Shown: positions 23,201-35,780 of the stretch, one piece after another
Layout: every line of letters starts with the position of its first letter
How positions within the stretch are numbered: position 1 is the stretch's first letter
Assembly (NCBI GenBank): GCA_958295665.1
Contig: OY282560.1
Location: 306,633,236-306,697,235 of the forward strand
DNA from: Tipula vernalis
Lineage: Eukaryota > Arthropoda > Insecta > Diptera > Tipulidae
Direction of reading: 5' to 3'
Length of the DNA: 64,000 bases
Notes under the pieces: generated by a model
The model's database searches: none
Seen by the model: only the letters and a program-made list of their open reading frames with translations
Told to the model about the DNA's origin: nothing
Program-made: the position numbers and the translations under genes

Positions 23201-24880
23201 ATTGAGACCTGTAATTATTATGCCAACGGGCATTTAGATTGCTCGAATATTTCTACCCATTTCGTATAAAATTCAATTTTATGGAAAATCTTCTGAACTA
23301 TAGACCAGGAATTTAATGAAAATCTGCAATTGTGCTCCGATTTCGATGATTGATGCCTCTATCAATAGGTATTGAGACCTGTAATTATTATGCCAACGCG
23401 CATTTAGATTGCTCGAATATTTCTACCCATTTCGTAGAAAATTCAATTTTATGGAAAATCTCCTGAACTATAGACCAGGAATTTAATGAAAATCTGCAAT
23501 TGTGCTCCGATTTCGATGATTGATGCCTCTATCAATAGGTATTGAGACCTGTAATTATTATGCCAACGGGCATTTAGATTGCTCGAGTATTTCTACCCAT
23601 TTCGTAGAAAATTCAATTTTATGGAAAATCTCCTGAACTATAGACCAGGAATTTAATGAAAATCTGCAATTGTGCTCCGATTTCGATGATTGATGCCTCT
23701 ATCAATAGGTATTGAGACTTGTAATTATTATGCCAACGCGCATTTAGATTGCTCGAATATTTCTACCCATTTCGTAGAAAATTCAATTTTATGGAAAATC
23801 TCCTGAACTATAGACCAGGAATTTAATGAAAATCTGCAATTGTGCTCCGATTTCGATGATTGATGCCTCTATCAATAGGTATTGAGACCTGTAATTATTA
23901 TGCCAACGCGCATTTAGATTACTCGAATATTTCTACCCATTTCGTAGAAAATTCAATTTTATGGAAAATCTTCTGAACTATAGACCAGGAATTTAATGAA
24001 AATCTGCAATTGTGCTCCGATTTCGATGATTGATACCTCTATCAATAGGTATTGAGACCTGTAATTATTATGCCAACGCGCATTTAGATTGCTCTAATAT
24101 TTCTACCCATTTCGTAGAAAATTCAATTTTATGGAAAATCTCCTGAACTATAGACCAGGAATTTAATGAAAATCTGCAATTGTGCTCCGATTTCGATGAT
24201 TGATGCCTCTATCAATAGGTATTGAGACCTGTAATTATTATGCCAACGGGCATTTAGATTACTCGAATATTTCTACCCTTTTCGTAGAAAATTCAATTTT
24301 ATGGAAAATCTTCTGAACTATAGACCAGGAATTTAATGAAAATCTGCAATTGTGCTCCGATTTCGATGATTGATGCCTCTATCAATAGGTATTGAGACCT
24401 GTAATTATTATGCCAACGGGCATTTAGATTACTCGAATAATTCTACCGATTTCGTAGAAAATTCAATTTTATGGAAAATCTCCTGAACTATAGACCAGGA
24501 ATTTAATGAAAATCTGCAATTGTGCTCCGATTTCGATGATTGATACCTCTATCAATAGGTATTGAGACCTGTAATTATTATGCCAACGGGCATTTAGATT
24601 GCTCGAATATTTCTACCCATTTCGTAGAAAATTCAATTTTATGGAAAATCTTCTGAACTATAGACCAGGAATTTAATGAAAATCTGCAATTGTGCTCCGA
24701 TTTCGATGATTGATGCCTCTATCAATAGGTATTGAGACCTGTAATTATTATGCCAACGGGCATTTAGATTGCCCGAATATTTCTACCCATTTCGTAGAAA
24801 ATTCAATTTTATGGAAAATCTCCTGAACTATAGACCAGGAATTTAATGAAAATCTGCAATTGTGCTCCGATTTCGATGAT
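20286..24880 (+). repeat. Long HOR copy 2: 27 monomers, 4595 bp
   Basis: Head 20286-21987, then D (21988, 174 bp), N 49c 70a (22162), N 105g (22332, 169 bp, one a lost from 'ctaccc'), A 9g 51t (22501), P 105g (22671), the 7-mer block (22841-24030), X-like 65t (24031), A (24201), A/B hybrid (24371), E (24541), P (24711). Relative to copy 1 it lacks the X/T run after the head. It also ends with A-hybrid-E-P, as in domain IV. Confidence 0.9.
24371..24540 (+). repeat. A/B hybrid monomer, second copy
   Basis: Has 61a with 70a, 78g and 79a, like the monomer at 13654. In both places the order is A, hybrid, E, P, then C. Confidence 0.8.
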
Positions 24881-27800
24881 TGATACCTCTATCAATAGGT
24901 ATTGAGACCTGTAATTATTATGTCAACGCGCATTTAGATTGCTCGAATATTTCTACCCATTTCGTAGAAAATTCAATTTTTTGGAAAATCTCCTGAACTA
25001 TATAGACCAGGAATTTAATGAAAATCTGCAATTGTGCTCCGATTTCGATGATTGATGCCTCTATCAATAGGTATTGAGACCTGTAATTATTATGCCAACG
25101 GGCATTAAGATTACTCGAATATTTCTACCCTTTTCGTAGAAAATTCAATTTTATGGAAAATCTTCTGAACTATAGACCAGGAATTTAATGAAAATCTGCA
25201 ATTGTGCTCCGATTTCGATGATTGATGCCTCTATCAATAGGTATTGAGACCTGTAATTATTGTGCCAACGGGCATTTAGATTGCTCGAATAATTCTACCG
25301 ATTTCGTAGATAATTCAATTTTATGGAAAATCTCCTGAACTATAGACCAGGAATTTAATGAAAATCTGCAATTGTGCTCCGATTTCGATGATTGATACCT
25401 CTATCAATAGGTATTGAGACCTGTAATTATTATGCCAACGGGCATTTAGATTGCTCGAATATTTCTACCCATTTCGTAGAAAATTCAATTTTATGGAAAA
25501 TCTTCTGAACTATAGACCAGGAATTTAATGAAAATCTGCAATTGTGCTCCGATTTCGATGATTGATGCCTCTATCAATAGGTATTGAGACCTGTAATTAT
25601 TATGCCAACGGGCATTTAGATTGCCCGAATATTTCTACCCATTTCGTAGAAAATTCAATTTTATGGAAAATCTCCTGAACTATAGACCAGGAATTTAATG
25701 AAAATCTGCAATTGTGCTCCGATTTCGATGATTGATGCCTCTATCAATAGGTATTGAGACTTGTAATTATTATGCCAACGCGCATTTAGATTGCTCGAAT
25801 ATTTCTACCCATTTCGTAGAAAATTCAATTTTATGGAAAATCTCCTGAACTATAGACCAGGAATTTAATGAAAATCTGCAATTGTGCTCCGATTTCGATG
25901 ATTGATGCCTCTATCAATAGGTATTGAGACCTTTAATTATTATGCCAACGGGCATTTAGATTACTCGAATATTTCTACCCATTTCGTAGAAAATTCAATT
26001 TTATGGAAAATCTCCTGAACTATAGACCAGGAATTTAATGAAAATCTGCAATTGTGCTCCGATTTCGATGATTGATGCCTCTATCAATAGGTATTGAGAC
26101 CTGTAATTATTATGCCAACGGGCATTTAGATTGCCCGAATATTTCTACCCATTTCGTAGAAAATTCAATTTTATGGAAAATCTCCTGAACTATAGACCAG
26201 GAATTTAATGAAAATCTGCAATTGTGCTCCGATTTCGATGATTGATACCTCTATCAATAGGTATTGAGACCTGTAATTATTATGCCAACGCGCATTTAGA
26301 TTGCTCGAGTATTTCTACCCATTTCGTAGAAAATTCAATTTTATGGAAAATCTCCTGAACTATAGACCAGGAATTTAATGAAAATCTGCAATTGTGCTCC
26401 GATTTCGATGATTGATGCCTCTATCAATAGGTATTGAGACTTGTAATTATTATGCTAACGCGCATTTAGATTGCTCGAATATTTCTACCCATTTCGTAGA
26501 AAATTCAATTTTATGGAAAATCTCCTGAACTATAGACCAGGAATTTAATGAAAATCTGCAATTGTGCTCCGATTTCGATGATTGATGCCTCTATCAATAG
26601 GTATTGAGACCTGAAATTATTATGCCAACGGACATTTAGATTGCTCGAATAATTCTACCCATTTCGTAGAAAATTCAATTTTATGGAAAATCTCCTGAAC
26701 TATACATAGACCAGGAATTTAATGAAAATCTGCAATTGTGCTCCGATTTCGATGATTGATGCCTCTATCAATAGGTATTGAGACCTGTAATTATTATGCC
26801 AACGGGAATTTAGATTGCTCGAATAATTCTACCCATTTCGTATAAAATTCAATTTTATGGAAAATCTCCTGAACTATAGACCAGGAATTTAATGAAAATC
26901 TGCAATTGTGCTCCGATTTCGATGATTGATGCCTCTATCAATAGGTATTGAGACCTGTAATTATTATGCCAACGGGCATTTAGATTGCTCGAATATTTCT
27001 ACCCATTTCGTAGAAAATTCAATTTTATGGGAAATCTCCTGAACTATAGACCAGGAATTTAATGAAAATCTGCAATTGTGCTCCGATTTCGATGATTGAT
27101 GCCTGTATCAATAGGTATTGAGACCTGTAATTATTATGCCAACGGGTATTTAGATTACTCGAATATTTCTACCCTTTTCGTAGAAAATTCAATTTTATGG
27201 AAAATCTTCTGAACTATAGACCAGGAATTTAATGAAAATCTGCAATTGTGCTCCGATTTCGATGATTGATGCCTCTATCAATAGGTATTGAGACCTGTAA
27301 TTATTATGCCAACGGGCATTTAGATTGCCCGAATATTTCTACCCATTTCGTAGAAAATTCAATTTTATGGGAAATCTCCTGAACTATAGACCAGGAATTT
27401 AATGAAAATCTGCAATTGTGCTCCGATTTCGATGATTGATACCTCTATCAATAGGTATTGAGACCTGTAATTATTATGGCAACGCGCATTTAGATTGCTC
27501 GAGTATTTCTACCCATTTCGTAGAAAATTCAATTTTATGGAAAATCTTCTGAACTATAGACCAGGAATTTAATGAAAATCTGCAATTGTGCTCCGATTTC
27601 GATGATTGATACCTCTATCAATAGGTATTGAGACTTGTAATTATTATGCCAACGCGCATTTAGATTGCTCGAGTATTTCTACCCATTTCGTAGAAAATTC
27701 AATTTTATGGAAAATCTCCTGAACTATAGACCAGGAATTTAATGAAAATCTGCAATTGTGCTCCGATTTCGATGATTGATGCCTCTATCAATAGGTATTG

Positions 27801-28456
27801 AGACCTGTAATTATTATGCCAACGGGCATTTAGATTGCTCGAATATTTCTACCCATTTCGTATAAAATTCAATTTTATGGAAAATCTTCTGAACTATAGA
27901 CCAGGAATTTAATGAAAATCTGCAATTGTGCTCCGATTTCGATGATTGATGCCTCTATCAATAGGTATTGAGACCTGTAATTATTATGCCAACGCGCATT
28001 TAGATTGCTCGAATATTTCTACCCATTTCGTAGAAAATTCAATTTTATGGAAAATCTCCTGAACTATAGACCAGGAATTTAATGAAAATCTGCAATTGTG
28101 CTCCGATTTCGATGATTGATGCCTCTATCAATAGGTATTGAGACCTGTAATTATTATGCCAACGGGCATTTAGATTGCTCGAGTATTTCTACCCATTTCG
28201 TAGAAAATTCAATTTTATGGAAAATCTCCTGAACTATAGACCAGGAATTTAATGAAAATCTGCAATTGTGCTCCGATTTCGATGATTGATGCCTCTATCA
28301 ATAGGTATTGAGACCTGTAATTATTATGCCAACGGGCATTTAGATTGCTCGAATAATTCTACCCATTTCGTAGAAAATTCAATTTTATGGAAAATCTCCT
28401 GAACTATAGACCAGGAATTTAATGAAAATCTGCAATTGTGCTCCGATTTCGATGAT
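24881..28456 (+). repeat. Long HOR copy 3: 21 monomers, 3576 bp
   Basis: Head 24881-26582 (its C has 5a), D (26583, 174 bp, with private 'gacctgaaatt'), U 51a (26757), N 105g (26927), A 9g 51t (27097), P 105g (27267), X 43g (27437), X 29t (27607), U-like 87t (27777), N 49c (27947), X' (28117), N 70a (28287). It has the U 51a of copy 1 and the D of copy 2, so it is either the fullest ancestral order or a recombinant of the two. Confidence 0.9.
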
Positions 28457-31400
28457 TGATACCTCTATCAATAGGTATTGAGACCTGTAATTATTATGTC
28501 AACGCGCATTTAGATTGCTCGAATATTTCTACCCATTTCGTAGAAAATTCAATTTTTTGGAAAATCTCCTGAACTATATAGACCAGGAATTTAATGAAAA
28601 TCTGCAATTGTGCTCCGATTTCGATGATTGATGCCTCTATCAATAGGTATTGAGACCTGTAATTATTATGCCAACGGGCATTTAGATTACTCGAATATTT
28701 CTACCCTTTTCGTAGAAAATTCAATTTTATGGAAAATCTCCTGAACTATAGACCAGGAATTTAATGAAAATCTGCAATTGTGCTCCGATTTCGATGATTG
28801 ATGCCTCTATCAATAGGTATTGAGACCTGTAATTATTATGCCAACGGGCATTTAGATTGCTCGAATAATTCTACCCATTTCGTATAAAATTCAATTTTAT
28901 GGAAAATCTCCTGAACTATAGACCAGGAATTTAATGAAAATCTGCAATTGTGCTCCGATTTCGATGATTGATACCTCTATCAATAGGTATTGAGACCTGT
29001 AATTATTATGTCAACGCGCATTTAGATTGCTCGAATATTTCTACCCATTTCGTAGAAAATTCAATTTTTTGGAAAATCTCCTGAACTATATAGACCAGGA
29101 ATTTAATGAAAATCTGCAATTGTGCTCCGATTTCGATGATTGATGCCTCTATCAATAGGTATTGAGACCTGTAATTATTATGCCAACGGGCATTTAGATT
29201 ACTCGAATATTTCTACCCTTTTCGTAGAAAATTCAATTTTATGGAAAATCTTCTGAACTATATACCAGGAATTTAATGAAAATCTGCAATTGTGCTCCGA
29301 TTTCGATGATTGATGCCTCTATCAATAGGTATTGAGACCTGTAATTATTATGTCAACGCGCATTTAGATTGCTCGAATATTTCTACCCATTTCGTAGAAA
29401 ATTCAATTTTTTGGAAAATCTCCTGAACTATATAGACCAGGAATTTAATGAAAATCTGCAATTGTGCTCCGATTTCGATGATTGATGCCTCTATCAATAG
29501 GTATTGAGACCTGTAATTATTATGCCAACGGGCATTTAGATTGCTCGAGTATTTCTACCCATTTCGTAGAAAATTCAATTTTATGGAAAATCTCCTGAAC
29601 TATAGACCAGGAATTTAATGAAAATCTGCAATTGTGCTCCGATTTCGATGATTGATGCCTCTATCAATAGGTATTGAGACTTGTAATTATTATGCCAACG
29701 CGCATTTAGATTGCTCGAATATTTCTACCCATTTCGTAGAAAATTCAATTTTATGGAAAATCTCCTGAACTATAGACCAGGAATTTAATGAAAATCTGCA
29801 ATTGTGCTCCGATTTCGATGATTGATGCCTCTATCAATAGGTATTGAGACCTGTAATTATTATGCCAACGGGCATTTAGATTACTCGAATATTTCTACCC
29901 ATTTCGTAGAAAATTCTATTTTATGGAAAATCTCCTGAACTATATAGACCAGGAATTTAATGAAAATCTGCAATTGTGCTCCGATTTCGATGATTGATAC
30001 CTCTATCAATAGGTATTGAGACCTGTAATTATTATGCCAACGCGCATTTAGATTGCTCGAGTATTTCTACCCATTTCGTAGAAAATTCAATTTTATGGAA
30101 AATCTCCTGAACTATAGACCAGGAATTTAATGAAAATCTGCAATTGTGCTCCGATTTCGATGATTGATGCCTCTATCAATAGGTATTGAGACCTGTAATT
30201 ATTATGCCAACGGGCATTTAGATTGCTCGAGTATTTCTACCCATTTCGTAGAAAATTCAATTTTATGGAAAATCTCCTGAACTATAGACCAGGAATTTAA
30301 TGAAAATCTGCAATTGTGCTCCGATTTCGATGATTGATGCCTCTATCAATAGGTATTGAGACTTGTAATTATTATGCCAACGCGCATTTAGATTGCTCGA
30401 ATATTTCTACCCATTTCGTAGAAAATTCAATTTTATGGAAAATCTCCTGAACTATAGACCAGGAATTTAATGAAAATCTGCAATTGTGCTCCGATTTCGA
30501 TGATTGATGCCTCTATCAATAGGTATTGAGACCTGTAATTATTATGCCAACGGGCATTTAGATTACTCGAATATTTCTACCCATTTCGTAGAAAATTCAA
30601 TTTTATGGAAAATCTTCTGAACTATAGACCAGGAATTTAATGAAAATCTGCAATTGTGCTCCGATTTCGATGATTGATACCTCTATCAATAGGTATTGAG
30701 ACCTGTAATTATTATGCCAACGCGCATTTAGATTGCTCGAGTATTTCTACCCATTTCGTAGAAAATTCAATTTTATGGAAAATCTCCTGAACTATAGACC
30801 AGGAATTTAATGAAAATCTGCAATTGTGCTCCGATTTCGATGACTGATACCTCTATCAATAGGTATTGAGACCTGTAATTATTATGCCAACGCGCATTTA
30901 GATTGCTCGAGTATTTCTACCCATTTCGTAGAAAATTCAATTTTATGGAAAATCTCCTGAACTATAGACCAGGAATTTAATGAAAATCTGCAATTGTGCT
31001 CCGATTTCGATGATTGATACCTCTATCAATAGGTATTGAGACCTGTAATTATTATGCCAACGCGCATTTAGATTGCTCGAGTATTTCTACCCATTTCGTA
31101 GAAAATTCAATTTTATGGAAATTCTCCTGAACTATAGACCAGGAATTTAATGAAAATCTGCAATTGTGCTCCGATTTCGATGATTGATACCTCTATCAAT
31201 AGGTATTGAGACCTGTAATTATTATGCCAACGGGCATTTAGATTGCTTGAATATTTCTACCCATTTCGTAGAAAATTCAATTTTATGGGAAATCTCCTGA
31301 ACTATAGACCAGGAATTTAATGAAAATCTGCAATTGTGCTCCGATTTCGATGATTGATGCCTCTATCAATAGGTATTGAGACCTGTAATTATTATGCCAA

Positions 31401-33396
31401 CGCGCATTTAGATTGCTCGAGTATTTCTACCCATTTCGTAGAAAATTCAATTTTATGGAAAATCTCCTGAACTATAGACCAGGAATTTAATGAAAATCTG
31501 CAATTGTGCTCCGATTTCGATGATTGATGCCTCTATCAATAGGTATTGAGACTTGTAATTATTATGCCAACGCGCATTTAGATTGCTCGAATATTTCTAC
31601 CCATTTCGTAGAAAATTCAATTTTATGGAAAATCTCCTGAACTATAGACCAGGAATTTAATGAAAATCTGCAATTGTGCTCCGATTTCGATGATTGATGC
31701 CTCTATCAATAGGTATTGAGACCTGTAATTATTATGCCAACGGGCATTTAGATTACTCGAATATTTCTACCCATTTCGTAGAAAATTCAATTTTATGGAA
31801 AATCTTCTGAACTATAGACCAGGAATTTAATGAAAATCTGCAATTGTGCTCCGATTTCGATGATTGATACCTCTATCAATAGGTATTGAGACCTGTAATT
31901 ATTATGCCAACGCGCATTTAGATTGCTCTAATATTTCTACCCATTTCGTAGAAAATTCAATTTTATGGAAAATCTCCTGAACTATAGACCAGGAATTTAA
32001 TGAAAATCTGCAATTGTGCTCCGATTTCGATGATTGATGCCTCTATCAATAGGTATTGAGACCTGTAATTATTATGTCAACGCGCATTTAGATTGCTCGA
32101 ATATTTCTACCCATTTCGTAGAAAATTCAATTTTTTGGAAAATCTCCTGAACTATATAGACCAGGAATTTAATGAAAATCTGCAATTGTGCTCCGATTTC
32201 GATGATTGATGCCTCTATCAATAGGTATTGAGACCTGTAATTATTATGCCAACGGGCATTTAGATTACTCGAATATTTCTACCCATTTCGTAGAAAATTC
32301 AATTTTATGGAAAATCTTCTGAACTATAGACCAGGAATTTAATGAAAATCTGCAATTGTGCTCCGATTTCGATGATTGATACCTCTATCAATAGGTATTG
32401 AGACCTGTAATTATTATGCCAACGCGCATTTAGATTGCTCGATTATTTCTACCCATTTCGTAGAAAATTCAATTTTATGGAAAATCTCCTGAACTATAGA
32501 CCAGGAATTTAATGAAAATCTGCAATTGTGCTCCGATTTCGATGATTGATGCCTCTATCAATAGGTATTGAGACCTGTAATTATTATGCCAACGGGCATT
32601 TAGATTGCTCGAATAATTCTACCCATTTCGTATAAAATTCAATTTTATGGAAAATCTTCTGAACTATAGACCAGGAATTTAATGAAAATCTGCAATTGTG
32701 CTCCGATTTCGATGATTGATGCCTCTATCAATAGGTATTGAGACCTGTAATTATTATGCCAACGGGAATTTAGATTGCCCGAATATTTCTACCCATTTCG
32801 TAGAAAATTCAATTTTATGGAAAATCTCCTGAACTATAGACCAGGAATTTAATGAAAATCTGCAATTGTGCTCCGATTTCGATGATTGATACCTCTATCA
32901 ATAGGTATTGAGACCTGTAATAATTATGCCAACGCGCATTTAGATTGCTCGAGTATTTCTACCCATTTCGTAGAAAATTCAATTTTATGGAAAATCTCCT
33001 GAACTATAGACCAGGAATTTAATGAAAATCTGCAATTGTGCTCCGATTTCGATGATTGATGCCTCTATCAATAGGTATTGAGACTTGTAATTATTATGCC
33101 AACGCGCATTTAGATTGCTCGAATATTTCTACCCATTTCGTAGAAAATTCAATTTTATGGAAAATCTCCTGAACTATAGACCAGGAATTTAATGAAAATC
33201 TGCAATTGTGCTCCGATTTCGATGATTGATGCCTCTATCAATAGGTATTGAGACCTGTAATTATTATGCCAACGGGCATTTAGATTACTCGAATATTTCT
33301 ACCCATTTCGTAGAAAATTCAATTTTTTGGAAAATCTCCTGAACTATAGACCAGGAATTTAATGAAAATCTGCAATTGTGCTCCGATTTCGATGAT
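28457..33396 (+). repeat. Domain VI mosaic with precursors of the domain VII core
   Basis: C (28457, 5a), A (28629), U (28799), C (28969, 5a), A (29141, 123t), C (29311), X' (29483), T (29653), K with 2-bp insertion (29823, 172 bp), X (29995), X' (30165), T (30335), K (30505), three X (30675, 30845, 31015), L 105g (31185), X (31355), T (31525), K (31695), X-like 65t (31865), C (32035), K (32207), X-like 67t (32377), U (32547), P 51a (32717), X (32887), T (33057), K 101t (33227). The run from 29311 (C-X'-T-K+2-X-X'-T-K) resembles the core of the next domain but lacks its A after C and its private 166g and 123a bases. Confidence 0.87.
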
Positions 33397-35780
33397 TGAT
33401 GCCTCTATCAATAGGTATTGAGACCTGTAATTATTATGTCAACGCGCATTTAGATTGCTCGAATATTTCTACCCATTTCGTAGAAAATTCAATTTTTTGG
33501 AAAATCTCCTGAACTATATAGACCAGGAATTTAATGAAAATCTGCAATTGTGCTCCGATTTCGATGATTGATGCCTCTATCAATAGGTATTGAGACCTGT
33601 AATTATTATGCCAACGGGCATTTAGATTACTCGAATATTTCTACCCTTTTCGTAGAAAATTCAATTTTATGGAAAATCTCCTGAACTATAGACCAGGAAT
33701 TTAATGAAAATCTGCAATTGTGCTCCGATTTCGATGATTGATGCCTCTATCAATAGGTATTGAGACCTGTAATTATTATGCCAACGGGCATTTAGATTGC
33801 TCGAGTATTTCTACCCATTTCGTAGAAAATTCAATTTTATGGAAAATCTCCTGAACTATAGACCAGGAATTTAATGAAAATCTGCAATTGTGCTCCGATT
33901 TCGGTGATTGATGCCTCTATCAATAGGTATTGAGACTTGTAATTATTATGCCAACGCGCATTTAGATTGCTCTAATATTTCTACCCATTTCGTAGAAAAT
34001 TCAATTTTATGGAAAATCTCCTGAACTATAAACCAGGAATTTAATGAAAATCTGCAATTGTGCTCCGATTTCGATGATTGATGCCTCTATCAATAGGTAT
34101 TGAGACCTGTAATTATTATGCCAACGGGCATTTAGATTACTCGAATATTTCTACCCATTTCGTAGAAAATTCAATTTTATGGAAAATCTCCTGAACTATA
34201 TAGACCAGGAATTTAATGAAAATCTGCAATTGTGCTCCGATTTCGATGATTGATACCTCTATCAATAGGTATTGAGACCTGTAATTATTATGCCAACGCG
34301 CATTTAGATTGCTCGAGTATTTCTACCCATTTCGTAGAAAATTCAATTTTATGGAAAATCTCCTGAACTATAGACCAGGAATTTAATGAAAATCTGCAAT
34401 TGTGCTCCGATTTCGATGATTGATGCCTCTATCAATAGGTATTGAGACCTGTAATTATTATGCCAACGGGCATTTAGATTGCTCGAGTATTTCTACCCAT
34501 TTCGTAGAAAATTCAATTTTATGGAAAATCTCCTGAACTATAGACCAGGAATTTAATGAAAATCTGCAATTGTGCTCCGATTTCGATGATTGATGCCTCT
34601 ATCAATAGGTATTGAGACTTGTAATTATTATGCCAACGCGCATTTAGATTGCTCGAATATTTCTACCCATTTCGTAGAAAATTCAATTTTATGGAAAATC
34701 TCCTGAACTATAGACCAGGAATTTAATGAAAATCTGCAATTGTGCTCCGATTTCGATGATTGATGCCTCTATCAATAGGTATTGAGACCTGTAATTATTA
34801 TGCCAACGGGCATTTAGATTACTCGAATATTTCTACCCATTTCGTAGAAAATTCAATTTTATGGAAAATCTCCTGAACTATAGACCAGGAATTTAATGAA
34901 AATCTGCAATTGTGCTCCGATTTCGATGATTGATACCTCTATCAATAGGTATTGAGACCTGTAATTATTATGCCAACGCGCATTTAGATTGCTCGAGTAT
35001 TTCTACCCATTTCGTAGAAAATTCAATTTTATGGAAAATCTCCTGAACTATAGACCAGGAATTTAATGAAAATCTGCAATTGTGCTCCGATTTCGATGAT
35101 TGATGCCTCTATCAATAGGTATTGAGACCTGTAATTATTATGCCAACGGGCATTTAGATTACTCGAATATTTCTACCCATTTCGTAGAAAATTCAATTTT
35201 TTGGAAAATCTCCTGAACTATAGACCAGGAATTTAATGAAAATCTGCAATTGTGCTCCGATTTCGATGATTGATGCCTCTATCAATAGGTATTGAGACTT
35301 GTAATTATTATGCCAACGCGCATTTAGATTGCTCGAATATTTCTACCCATTTCGTAGAAAATTCAATTTTATGGAAAATCTCCTGAACTATAGACCAGGA
35401 ATTTAATGAAAATCTGCAATTGTGCTCCGATTTCGATGATTGATGCCTCTATCAATAGGTATTGAGACTTGTAATTATTATGCCAACGCGCATTTAGATT
35501 GCTCGAATATTTCTACCCATTTCGTAGAAAATTCAATTTTATGGAAAATCTCCTGAACTATAGACCAGGAATTTAATGAAAATCTGCAATTGTGCTCCGA
35601 TTTCGATGATTGATGCCTCTATCAATAGGTATTGAGACCTGTAATTATTATGCCAACGGGCATTTAGATTACTCGAATATTTCTACCCATTTCGTAGAAA
35701 ATTCAATTTTTTGGAAAATCTCCTGAACTATAGACCAGGAATTTAATGAAAATCTGCAATTGTGCTCCGATTTCGATGAT
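33397..35780 (+). repeat. Domain VII HOR, 14-mer (2384 bp), copy 1
   Basis: Core C (33397), A 112c (33569), X' ending 'cggtgat' (33739), T' with 'tataaacc' (33909), K' with 2-bp insertion (34079, 172 bp), X (34251). Tail X' (34421), T (34591), K (34761), X (34931), K 101t (35101), T (35271), T (35441), K 101t (35611). The core's private marks are 166g in X', 123a in T' and the +2 in K'. Here T' also has 65t, and the tail K at 34761 has 112c where later 14-mers have 112t. Confidence 0.93.
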
